Assembly (NCBI GenBank): GCA_050872805.1
Contig: JBNMHN010000047.1
Span: forward strand, 1 to 9,499
Source: CAKVOD01 sp050872805
GTDB taxonomy: Bacteria; Bacillota; Clostridia; Christensenellales; UBA1242
DNA: 9,499 nucleotides
Direction: 5' to 3'
A program made the translations under genes and the position numbers. Every line of letters begins with the position of its first letter. Within the stretch, counting starts at the first letter, position 1. The notes below the pieces were generated by a model. That model ran no database searches and was not told where the DNA came from. It saw only the letters and a program-made list of their open reading frames with translations. Below are positions 1 to 5,689 of this stretch, one piece after another.

Positions 1-2
1 CA

Positions 3-1817
3 ATCAAGCAAGAGGTTTTGCCTGAACAAACAAAAGGTAGACTTGATTTGAGAGATATGCTCATTTTCACAATCGACGGCGACGACGCAAAGGACCTTGA
101 CGACGCTATCTCGCTATCAATGAACAACGACGGCACATACCACCTCGGTGTTCATATTGCGGATGTTTCGGAGTACGTCAGACCAAACGGCGTCCTTGCT
201 GAAGAAGCCTACGAAAGAGCAACCAGCAACTATTTCCCACGCCTCGTCATTCCAATGCTTCCAAAGGAACTTTCAAATGGCATTTGTTCCTTAAATCCAA
301 ACGTCGACCGCCTCGCGCTCTCAGCGTTTATGGACATTGACCATAAAGGAAACGTCATAAATTTTGATATTCATAAATCAGTCATCAATTCAAAAGAAAG
401 AATGACATACAAAAACTTCCAAAAAATTCTTGACGGCGACAAAGAAATGTGTGAGCGCTACGAACACTTAGTCGATGTCGCAAAAAATATGGAAGGGCTT
501 GCCGACATCTTGTCGCGTCACCGCCAAAAACGCGGCGAACTTGATTTCGACATCCCTGAAAGTCAAATCATTTTGGACGAAAACAACGACGTCGTAGACA
601 TTCGCCCATATCCAATTGAAAAATCGAACCAGTTGATTGAAAGTTTTATGGTCGTCACAAACGAAGCAGTTGCTGAATATATGGGTAAAATGGAAATTCC
701 AGCAATCTACCGCGTACACAATATTCCAGACCCTGAAAGACTTGAAGCGTTCAACCGCTTCCTAGGACAATACGGGCTCGCAATTAAAACTCCAAGCAAT
801 GATTTGGCGGAAATACGCCCGCTTGACTTCCAAAGACTGTTGAAAGAAGTTGAAGATAAGGAGTATGGTGAAGTTGTCCGCAAAATCGCGCTTCGCAGCA
901 CGAAAAAAGCGTATTACGACATTGAAGATTTGGGACACTTTGCACTAGCAAACCACCACTATTGCCACTTCACGTCGCCAATTCGCCGTTTGCCAGACTT
1001 GATTATCCACACAATAATCAAAGAATACCTTGACGGCAACCTCACGCCTGAGCGCAAAAAATACTGGGAGCGCACAACAATCGAACTCGCACGCAACGCA
1101 AGCGAAAAGGAGCGCAACGCCGATGAAGCGGAACGCACCGTCGACGACTACTATAAATGTAAGTTTATGGCGCGTTTCTTAGGACAAGAATTTGAGGGAA
1201 AAGTCAATGGTGTGACAGCGGAAAAAATCTTTGTCGAACTTCCAAACACGGTCGAAGGGGCAATCAAAATCGCCGACCTACCATACGACAACTATGTTTT
1301 GGACGAAGATTTGCATAGGCTCGACGGCGAGCATATGTCATTCAAAATGGGGGACACCGTCAAAATAAAGGTTTTGGCAACAAACGAAACTGCAAGAACA
1401 ATAGACTTTGGACTCATCCGCAACTATGAAAAAGACTATAACACCGACGCTGTATCATTCGATAAAGAGCCAACAATCAAAAAGAAAATGTACGACACAA
1501 GCGGCGAGGCATATTATATAGAAAGACGCTCTAGCGACGAAACGCGCAAGGAGTTCTACGACCGCATCGGGATGAAAGACCCGCGTGAAGAACGCCGCCC
1601 ACGCGTTACCGTCAAAAACGGCTCAAACGGCAAAGGCAAAAATAAACGCAGAAACTTTGATAACTACCAAGGCGACTCAAGACAATTTGACAACCGCGGT
1701 AAAAAAAAAGACGACGAAAATAAAAAGCAGCGCCGTCAATTCCAAGACATATCAAGGTTCTTGAAAAAGAATAAAAACAGTAACGAAAAAACTGATGAGC
1801 GCGAGCAACAACGCTAA
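3..1817 (+). CDS. rnr: Ribonuclease R (RNB-family 3'-5' exoribonuclease), 5' end missing
   Basis: A processive 3'-5' exoribonuclease that degrades structured RNA and, with SmpB-tmRNA, the defective mRNAs on stalled ribosomes. The frame is open to the left edge, so the N-terminal cold-shock domains and the true start lie outside; about 604 residues are visible. The RNB domain opens with GRLDLRD and the metal-binding cluster DGDDAKDLDDA (near nt 78-110). It continues through QLIESFM and ends near HFTSPIRR and EAERTVDD. An S1 RNA-binding domain follows at about nt 1175-1415, then a basic, low-complexity tail of roughly 100 residues rich in K, R, N and D, typical of RNase R. One oddity is that the family signature usually reads SPIRRYPDLxxHR, but here it reads SPIRRLPDLIIHT, so a normally conserved Tyr is Leu and the Arg after His is Thr. 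smpB and ssrA follow in the usual Firmicute order, with no clear terminator in the 111-nt gap. Confidence 0.96.
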   Translation: MKQEVLPEQTKGRLDLRDMLIFTIDGDDAKDLDDAISLSMNNDGTYHLGVHIADVSEYVRPNGVLAEEAYERATSNYFPRLVIPMLPKELSNGICSLNPNVDRLALSAFMDIDHKGNVINFDIHKSVINSKERMTYKNFQKILDGDKEMCERYEHLVDVAKNMEGLADILSRHRQKRGELDFDIPESQIILDENNDVVDIRPYPIEKSNQLIESFMVVTNEAVAEYMGKMEIPAIYRVHNIPDPERLEAFNRFLGQYGLAIKTPSNDLAEIRPLDFQRLLKEVEDKEYGEVVRKIALRSTKKAYYDIEDLGHFALANHHYCHFTSPIRRLPDLIIHTIIKEYLDGNLTPERKKYWERTTIELARNASEKERNADEAERTVDDYYKCKFMARFLGQEFEGKVNGVTAEKIFVELPNTVEGAIKIADLPYDNYVLDEDLHRLDGEHMSFKMGDTVKIKVLATNETARTIDFGLIRNYEKDYNTDAVSFDKEPTIKKKMYDTSGEAYYIERRSSDETRKEFYDRIGMKDPREERRPRVTVKNGSNGKGKNKRRNFDNYQGDSRQFDNRGKKKDDENKKQRRQFQDISRFLKKNKNSNEKTDEREQQR

Positions 1818-1885
1818 TAAATGTTTAAAAAAAAGTGTAAAAAGTCGAAAAAATGCTCAAAAAACAAAAAATTTTTAAAAGGGTA

Positions 1886-1913
1886 TTGCAAATTTTAAAA
1901 TTTGTGGTATAAT
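1886..1913 (+). promoter_or_regulatory. Sigma-A-type promoter for smpB-ssrA
   Basis: The -35 is TTGCAA (1886-1891) and the -10 is a perfect TATAAT (1908-1913), separated by 16 bp. The predicted start point, about 6-8 nt past the -10, is near 1919-1921. That falls on the ribosome binding site GGAG (1917-1920), so a transcript from here would have almost no leader. A 16-bp perfect palindrome fills most of the spacer. smpB may also be read from rnr upstream, because no terminator is visible between them. Confidence 0.7.
1889..1904. repeat. 16-bp perfect palindrome in the smpB promoter spacer
   Basis: CAAATTTTAAAATTTG equals its own reverse complement. It begins inside the -35 hexamer and ends 3 bp before the -10. 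Its position would suit an operator, but all except the outer C and G are A/T, so chance in AT-rich intergenic DNA is a real alternative. Confidence 0.6.
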
Positions 1914-1916
1914 ATT

Positions 1917-1920
1917 GGAG
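1917..1920 (+). promoter_or_regulatory. Ribosome binding site that decides the smpB GTG start
   Basis: GGAG lies 8 nt before GTG at 1929, an ideal spacing. The in-frame TTG at 1904-1902 side of the promoter (nt 1902) would place translation start inside the -10 region and adds residues that SmpB proteins lack, so GTG 1929 is preferred. Confidence 0.75.
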
Positions 1921-1928
1921 TAGTAAAA

Positions 1929-2366
1929 GTGAAAGTCATTGCAACAAACAAAAAAGCGTTTTTTGAGTATGAGATTTTGGATACCTATGAAGCAGGCATT
2001 GTCTTGATGGGCTGCGAGGTAAAATCAATTAGAGAAGGACACATTAGTTTGCTCAATAGTTTTGTCTCCGTCAAAAATGGCGAAGTGTGGTTGAAAAATT
2101 GTTACATCAAAACATACGAAAAATCAACCGCATTCAACCCCGACGAAAGACAAAAGCGAAAATTATTGTTAAACAAGCGTGAAATTCTCAAAATTCAATC
2201 CGAAATCAACGAAAATGGCTTGACGGTTGTTCCGCTCAAAGTATACCTTAATAAGGATAATAGAGTGAAACTTGAAATCGCTGTTGCAAGGGGTAAAAAA
2301 CTTTACGACAAAAGAAAAGCGATTAAAGAAAGAGAACAAAAAAGGGAACTTGCAAGGCAAATTTAG
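1929..2366 (+). CDS. smpB: SsrA-binding protein SmpB (GTG start)
   Basis: A small RNA-binding protein that holds the tRNA-like domain of tmRNA and carries it, with EF-Tu, into the A site of ribosomes stalled without a stop codon. The 145-residue product begins MKVIATNKKAFFEYEIL. It shows the family hallmarks in order: YEAGIVLMGCEVKSIREG near residues 20-38, a central beta-barrel segment including VWLKNCYI, and a C-terminal GKKLYDKR followed by a strongly basic helix. That tail is the part that reads the empty mRNA channel. Length is slightly under the usual 150-160 residues because the extreme C-terminus is short (it ends LARQI). It lies 111 nt behind rnr and 19 nt before ssrA, so protein and RNA partner are probably co-expressed. 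Confidence 0.97.
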   Translation: MKVIATNKKAFFEYEILDTYEAGIVLMGCEVKSIREGHISLLNSFVSVKNGEVWLKNCYIKTYEKSTAFNPDERQKRKLLLNKREILKIQSEINENGLTVVPLKVYLNKDNRVKLEIAVARGKKLYDKRKAIKEREQKRELARQI

Positions 2367-2385
2367 TCTTGAATCCCTAATCCAA

Positions 2386-2751
2386 GGGGGCGACTTGGAT
2401 TCGACGCACCAAATTTTGCGTGAAAAAGCGTGCCGAAGCCCATCTTCGTTAAAAGGGAAATTAAATTAAACGCAAATAATTCAAATGTTGCACCTATGAG
2501 TGCAATGGCTGTTGCTGCTTAATTTAGCAACGCCGAGTCTAGCACATTGATTCTCATTCGTCGATTTGCAGGCTTTAAAACAGAATGATAGTTTGAAAAA
2601 TGTGATTGAGTTTTCAAATGAAATTAAATCTATAGCAAAGTGACTTTTGGTCGTCGTCAAGCTTTGCCGAACTTTGAAAATGACCTAGCGCACGGAGAAA
2701 AGCACAGCGGAATTGGTGTGGACGCGGGTTCAATTCCCGCCGCTTCCACCA
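2386..2751 (+). ncRNA. ssrA: Transfer-messenger RNA (tmRNA), one-piece
   Basis: Acts as tRNA and mRNA to free stalled ribosomes and tag the unfinished protein for proteolysis. The 5' acceptor strand GGGGGCG (2386-2392) pairs with CGCTTCC (2741-2747), with two G-U pairs, followed by encoded ACCA (2748-2751). The conserved GGATTCGACG follows the acceptor strand. The T arm is GCGGG-TTCAATT-CCCGC (2724-2740). Helix H2 pairs CACCAA (2407-2412) with TTGGTG (2713-2718). Pseudoknot 1 is visible: stem CGAAG (2434-2438)/CTTCG (2444-2448), with loop CCC (2439-2441) pairing GGG (2455-2457). The tag frame begins at 2472. I see no promoter just upstream, so the RNA is probably processed from an smpB transcript. 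About 366 nt is normal for a bacterial tmRNA. Confidence 0.97.
2472..2522 (+). other. tmRNA proteolysis-tag reading frame
   Basis: Resume codon GCA at 2472 follows TTAAAC, and the frame runs 16 codons to TAA (2520-2522). The encoded tag is ANNSNVAPMSAMAVAA; the first Ala of the final peptide comes from the charged tmRNA. The C-terminal AVAA replaces the commoner ALAA and still suits ClpXP-type recognition of a small hydrophobic end. The resume codon is assigned by position after pseudoknot 1 and is not proven. Confidence 0.9.
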
Positions 2752-2789
2752 ACGCTTTAGGTGGCGAAAAAAAATAAGGAGAAAATATT

Positions 2790-4082
2790 ATGACATTTGC
2801 AAATATTTTGGAAAGTTCTACAGATTTTTGGGGTGCATTCCTAAACATTCTTGGCATTATCGGCATCGTTGCTATCGCAATATTTTTGGTAGTATTTGTT
2901 TCCGACTGGATTTTTTCGACTATGTCAGATAGACAAGGAATATTCTTCAAAAAACACAAAAACGACAATACAACGGTTACAAACAACACAACCAACATCA
3001 CAAACAACTATGCTGAAAGAGAACCAGTCGTAGAAAAAGAAGAGGAAAAGAAGGAAGAAGTCGACTTTGAAAAGGCAAGACAAGAAGAAGCGCAAGCTAA
3101 GCAAGCGTTTGCTTTTGACGAGCCTGTCCAACCAGAACCATACGTTGAACCACAAGTCGAAGCAAAACCAGTCGGTCCCGACTACGACGCAATGATTGAC
3201 GAAATCAATAACGATGCTCTTTCCGCATATAGTAAAGTGAAAAGTGAGGAGTTTGCGCGCCAAATTCTTCAAACAAACGAAGTAAAGGACGACGAAGTTA
3301 AACCACAAGTTGTTGAAGAACCTGAAGACGACTTTGAAGACATTAGTTTCAATGACGAAGAGGACGACTTTGAGGATATCCCTGAAGTTGAGGAAGAAGT
3401 AGAACAACCTAAAGTTGAAGAACACAGAGAGCCAACTGAAGAAGAAAAACGCGTTCAAAACGAAATTTTGAAGCGTTTGGAAGAACAAGTTGCCGAACTT
3501 CAACAACAACTTCAGGCACAACAACAAGAAAATGAAGAATTGAAACGTATTGCCGAAGAAGAAAAAGCCAAGTTGAATGAACTCATTGCTAAACGCAACG
3601 GGGATGATGACGACGAAGGCAGAAGAATGAAAGATTACGTCGGTAACCTCGACGAACTTGAAGCACGCCTTGAAAATCTCAAAGAAAGACTCAAAACGAA
3701 TGAGAAAGAATTGAGAATTAACAAGAAAGAGTACATCCCACTTTCAAGAGTAAAGAAAACACTTGAAAGCGATAAAAAGAAATTGCGTCGCCGTGAAGCA
3801 ATTGTTGCAAAACGCAAAGTATTGCTCTACGGAGTAAACAACTATGCCGACATCGACGAAGAAAAAGCAAAAGAACTTAACGAAGAACTTGACCTCTTGG
3901 AAGGTTTGAGATTGAGTGTTGCACATTGTGAAGAAGTTATGGAAGCAAACAAGGATAGATATCCAATTCTTGAGCAAACAAACAAAATCTTGACAGAAAC
4001 AAACGCGCAAATCAAGTCAGACATCGAACAAGTTGAAAAAGACATAGAACTTGCAAAAAAGATGCAAAATGAAGAAAACTAA
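2790..4082 (+). CDS. Membrane-anchored coiled-coil protein of unknown function
   Basis: I do not recognise this 430-residue protein as a named family. ATG 2790 follows AAGGAG (2776-2781) by 8 nt. A single strong membrane segment lies at about residues 17-37 (FLNILGIIGIVAIAIFLVVF). The following basic stretch (KKHKND) suggests the N-terminus is outside and the rest inside the cell. Then come an Asn/Thr-rich patch (about 58-74), a very acidic Pro/Glu linker (about 75-220) containing two copies of DDFEDI, and a Gln-rich then Lys/Glu-rich heptad-like region (about 225-430) that should form long coiled coils, broken near residues 270-278 by GDDDDEGRR. The topology resembles EzrA-type division proteins, but I see no sequence match, so a scaffold or cell-division role is only a guess. 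It starts 38 nt after tmRNA with no terminator between them, and a strong terminator follows. Confidence 0.9.
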   Translation: MTFANILESSTDFWGAFLNILGIIGIVAIAIFLVVFVSDWIFSTMSDRQGIFFKKHKNDNTTVTNNTTNITNNYAEREPVVEKEEEKKEEVDFEKARQEEAQAKQAFAFDEPVQPEPYVEPQVEAKPVGPDYDAMIDEINNDALSAYSKVKSEEFARQILQTNEVKDDEVKPQVVEEPEDDFEDISFNDEEDDFEDIPEVEEEVEQPKVEEHREPTEEEKRVQNEILKRLEEQVAELQQQLQAQQQENEELKRIAEEEKAKLNELIAKRNGDDDDEGRRMKDYVGNLDELEARLENLKERLKTNEKELRINKKEYIPLSRVKKTLESDKKKLRRREAIVAKRKVLLYGVNNYADIDEEKAKELNEELDLLEGLRLSVAHCEEVMEANKDRYPILEQTNKILTETNAQIKSDIEQVEKDIELAKKMQNEEN

Positions 4083-4092
4083 TATTGAAACT

Positions 4093-4129
4093 AAAAAAAT
4101 CAAACGAACGCCCTTCGTTTGATTTTTTT
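4093..4129 (+). terminator. Strong intrinsic terminator, potentially bidirectional
   Basis: Stem ATCAAACGAA (4099-4108) pairs perfectly with TTCGTTTGAT (4114-4123) around the loop CGCCC. Seven A's precede the hairpin (4093-4099) and seven T's end it (4123-4129). It begins 10 nt after the stop codon of the coiled-coil gene and should end the transcript that includes it and possibly ssrA. Confidence 0.93.
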
Positions 4130-4196
4130 GTCGAAAGTTAATTTTGTCTACAAACAAACTGTAAGTACTTTAAATTGTGGCGCTGGCATAGTAATT

Positions 4197-4213
4197 GCAA
4201 AATATGATTTTGC
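4197..4213. repeat. Perfect 7-bp inverted repeat
   Basis: GCAAAAT (4197-4203) and ATTTTGC (4207-4213) flank the 3-nt centre ATG. The right arm overlaps a weak -35-like TTGCGT that sits 17 bp before a TATAAT. An operator is possible. The repeat is short, so chance is not excluded. Confidence 0.45.
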
Positions 4214-4354
4214 GTTTAATTTGAATTGATACTATAATTAACTCTATTTGTGAAAAATATAATGTACTAAAATACATATAATAGTTACGGACTAAAAATG
4301 AAAGCCACTTTATGGTTGATTAGAAAAACAGATATGTGACAAAACTGCAGTTAC

Positions 4355-4383
4355 TTGATTTTTGCGGAGTTATGTGTTAAAAT
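4355..4383 (+). promoter_or_regulatory. Extended -10 promoter for the patatin gene
   Basis: The -35 is TTGATT (4355-4360), followed by a 17-bp spacer and TAAAAT (4378-4383). TG at 4375-4376 gives the extended -10 TGTTAAAAT. The predicted start near 4390 leaves a leader of about 15 nt that includes the AGGAA ribosome binding site (4392-4396). Confidence 0.6.
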
Positions 4384-4404
4384 ATCATTATAGGAAAATA
4401 CATT

Positions 4405-5358
4405 ATGAATTTTATAACGAAGATGTTTAGGCGCAAAAATAAAAATGAGGTTGTCGAAGTTGCGGTTAGACCCAAAGTAGGGCTTGCCCTCAGCGGGGGC
4501 GGTGCGCGTGGTTTTGGGCATTTGGGTGCAATCAAGGCGTTTGAGGAACTTGGCGTCGAGTTTGACGCCGTCGCAGGCACAAGCGTCGGCGCGTTTGTTG
4601 GCGCTCTGTACTGCTATGGCTACAAGTCGGACGAACTTATTGAGCGCGCTCTCAAAATGAAGATTAAGGACATTCGCACATCGAAAATCGTGTTTGTTCC
4701 GTCAAAAACATCAAAATATGAGGAATTTATCATTAGTTTGATGGGTGACATTGATATTACCGACCTAAAAAAGAAATTTGGTGCCGTTGCAGTTGATATG
4801 AAAACGGGCGAAGAAATTGTGTTCACTGAGGGCAGGCTTTGCAAAGCAATCGCAGGTTCGTGTGCAGTGCCGATGGTTTTTGATTGCGTACAATACGAGG
4901 GTATGAATCTTATGGATGGAGGGCTTGCGAACACAATACCCGCGGACGTGCCAAAAATGCTTGGTTGCGACAAGGTAATTTCGGTCGACATAAACAAGTA
5001 TCGCGGACGCGGTACGGAAAGCACAAAACTGTTTGACCTTGCGCTTGCGTCTATTCGCATATTAATGAAAGCAAATTGCGTTAAGGGCAAACTTAACACT
5101 GACATATTGATTGAACCTGATTTAAAGGATTTCAAAGCGACGAGTTTTGAGGGCGCAGAGAAAATGGTTCAAGAGGGGTATGATGCGGTTATGCGTCAAA
5201 AGGACGAAATTTTGCAGTTGTTTGCGCCGTCTATTACTGGGCAGCAGACGCCTCAAAAACCGAAGAAAATCAAGGAAAAGAAGAAAAAGTTTGGCAAAAA
5301 CAAGTCTGTTGACATTGAACAGGAAATCGAACTCTTTGACAACGATGTGGCGGGATAG
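4405..5358 (+). CDS. Patatin-like phospholipase (RssA-type)
   Basis: A lipid acyl hydrolase of the patatin family using a Ser-Asp dyad, probably cytoplasmic or peripheral at the inner membrane face. ATG 4405 has AGGAA 8 nt upstream. The oxyanion-hole motif SGGGARG is at residues 30-36, the nucleophile elbow GTSVG at 58-62 (Ser60), the conserved SCAVP at 152-156, and the DGG motif at 171-173 (Asp171). All catalytic parts are therefore intact. The 317 residues fit single-domain bacterial patatins such as RssA. The protein starts with a basic stretch (KMFRRKNKNE) and ends with a Lys-rich tail (KKIKEKKKKFGKNK); both could bind acidic membrane lipids. There is no signal peptide. Substrate specificity cannot be read from sequence. 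It appears monocistronic, and the first terminator-like structure downstream is at 5625-5669. Confidence 0.93.
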   Translation: MNFITKMFRRKNKNEVVEVAVRPKVGLALSGGGARGFGHLGAIKAFEELGVEFDAVAGTSVGAFVGALYCYGYKSDELIERALKMKIKDIRTSKIVFVPSKTSKYEEFIISLMGDIDITDLKKKFGAVAVDMKTGEEIVFTEGRLCKAIAGSCAVPMVFDCVQYEGMNLMDGGLANTIPADVPKMLGCDKVISVDINKYRGRGTESTKLFDLALASIRILMKANCVKGKLNTDILIEPDLKDFKATSFEGAEKMVQEGYDAVMRQKDEILQLFAPSITGQQTPQKPKKIKEKKKKFGKNKSVDIEQEIELFDNDVAG

Positions 5359-5594
5359 CCCGCGGCTGCAGGCACTGTTCCTACAAGCAAGTCACTTTAA
5401 TGGACGGCAAAACTTTGCGCATTCTATGCACGATAGTTCTCGGCACGGTAGCACACGGATGCAAGTGCGGTTTATACAAAAATTGCAGTAGTTGGCGGTG
5501 CGCTGTGATTGTTTCTATGTAATTAGTTTTTGTGTAAGTCCTCGGCTGCACAACAAAAAAAGTTGCAAAAAAAAGCACAAGTTTGTTAAAATGT
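5359..5594. other. Gene-free stretch after the patatin gene
   Basis: No frame here has a ribosome binding site together with a plausible protein. Possible frames on both strands give Cys/His/Arg-rich shadow-like peptides. There is no T-tract terminator directly after the patatin stop. Small inverted repeats occur, for example GCAAA-AC-TTTGC near 5407-5418, and a poly-A-looped AAC/GTT near 5552-5565. It could be a long 3' untranslated region or decayed sequence; I cannot tell which. Confidence 0.5.
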
Positions 5595-5623
5595 TTGACA
5601 CAAAATTAAAAGTTCACTATAAT
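5595..5623 (+). promoter_or_regulatory. Perfect-consensus sigma-A promoter before the MBL gene
   Basis: TTGACA (5595-5600), a 17-bp spacer and TATAAT (5618-5623) match the sigma-A consensus at every position. The expected start point is 5629-5631, inside the 5' arm of the hairpin at 5625-5661. A leader of about 60 nt would precede ATG 5690. Confidence 0.88.
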
Positions 5624-5624
5624 A

Positions 5625-5669
5625 TTAGTGTGAGTTTTGAAGGCATGCAAAACCGCACTAATTTTTTTT
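5625..5669 (+). terminator. Intrinsic terminator overlapping the promoter start point (possible attenuator)
   Basis: TTAGTGTGAGTTTTG (5625-5639) pairs with CAAAACCGCACTAA (5648-5661) around the 8-nt loop AAGGCATG. There is one bulged A (5633) and one G-U pair. Eight T's follow (5662-5669). A transcript reading in from the patatin gene would form the full 14-bp stem. A transcript begun at the promoter just before it would lack the first 4-6 nt and form only about 8-10 bp. It therefore either ends the patatin transcript or attenuates the MBL gene. Confidence 0.75.
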
Positions 5670-5689
5670 ATAAATAACGAGGGATAAAT

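Larger units (their letters stand above)
4130..4404. other. AT-rich intergenic region before the patatin gene
   Basis: 275 nt without a convincing gene. It contains three TATAAT boxes (4233-4238, 4258-4263, 4277-4282). Only the first has even a weak -35 at the right distance (TTGCGT 4210-4215, 17 bp). It also holds the inverted repeat at 4197-4213 and the likely patatin promoter at 4355-4383. A 13-codon frame at 4298-4339 has no ribosome binding site. Confidence 0.6.

Noticed and set aside
1902..1931. Earlier TTG start for smpB at 1902 adding nine residues (MWYNIGVVK)
   Set aside because: The added codons run through the TATAAT box and the ribosome binding site; GTG 1929 has GGAG 8 nt upstream and gives the normal SmpB N-terminus MKVIATNKKAF.
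2340..2385. Dedicated promoter for ssrA inside the smpB 3' end
   Set aside because: TTGCAA at 2350-2355 has no -10-like hexamer at 16-18 bp (ATCCCT or TCCCTA), so processing from the smpB transcript is more likely.
2272..2469. Plus-strand frame overlapping the end of smpB and the start of tmRNA
   Set aside because: It runs through the tmRNA acceptor stem and pseudoknot in another frame and has no ribosome binding site.
2925..3527. 200-codon open frame on the minus strand opposite the coiled-coil gene
   Set aside because: It is an antisense shadow of Glu/Lys-rich codons, giving an artificial Phe/Leu/Val/Cys-rich peptide with no ribosome binding site. The plus-strand gene has clear architecture and a start signal.
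4298..4339. 13-codon frame MKATLWLIRKTDM in the intergenic region
   Set aside because: No ribosome binding site precedes the ATG, and it is too short to support without one.
4620..5135. 171-codon minus-strand frame within the patatin gene
   Set aside because: Antisense to a gene with intact catalytic motifs; Ser/Ile-rich shadow translation and no ribosome binding site.
5147..5491. Plus-strand frame overlapping the patatin 3' end
   Set aside because: Its Arg/Lys-rich product mirrors the Lys-rich patatin tail in another frame, and no start signal is present.
5492..5677. 61-codon frame before the MBL gene
   Set aside because: It starts at TTG without a ribosome binding site and runs through the consensus promoter and the terminator hairpin.
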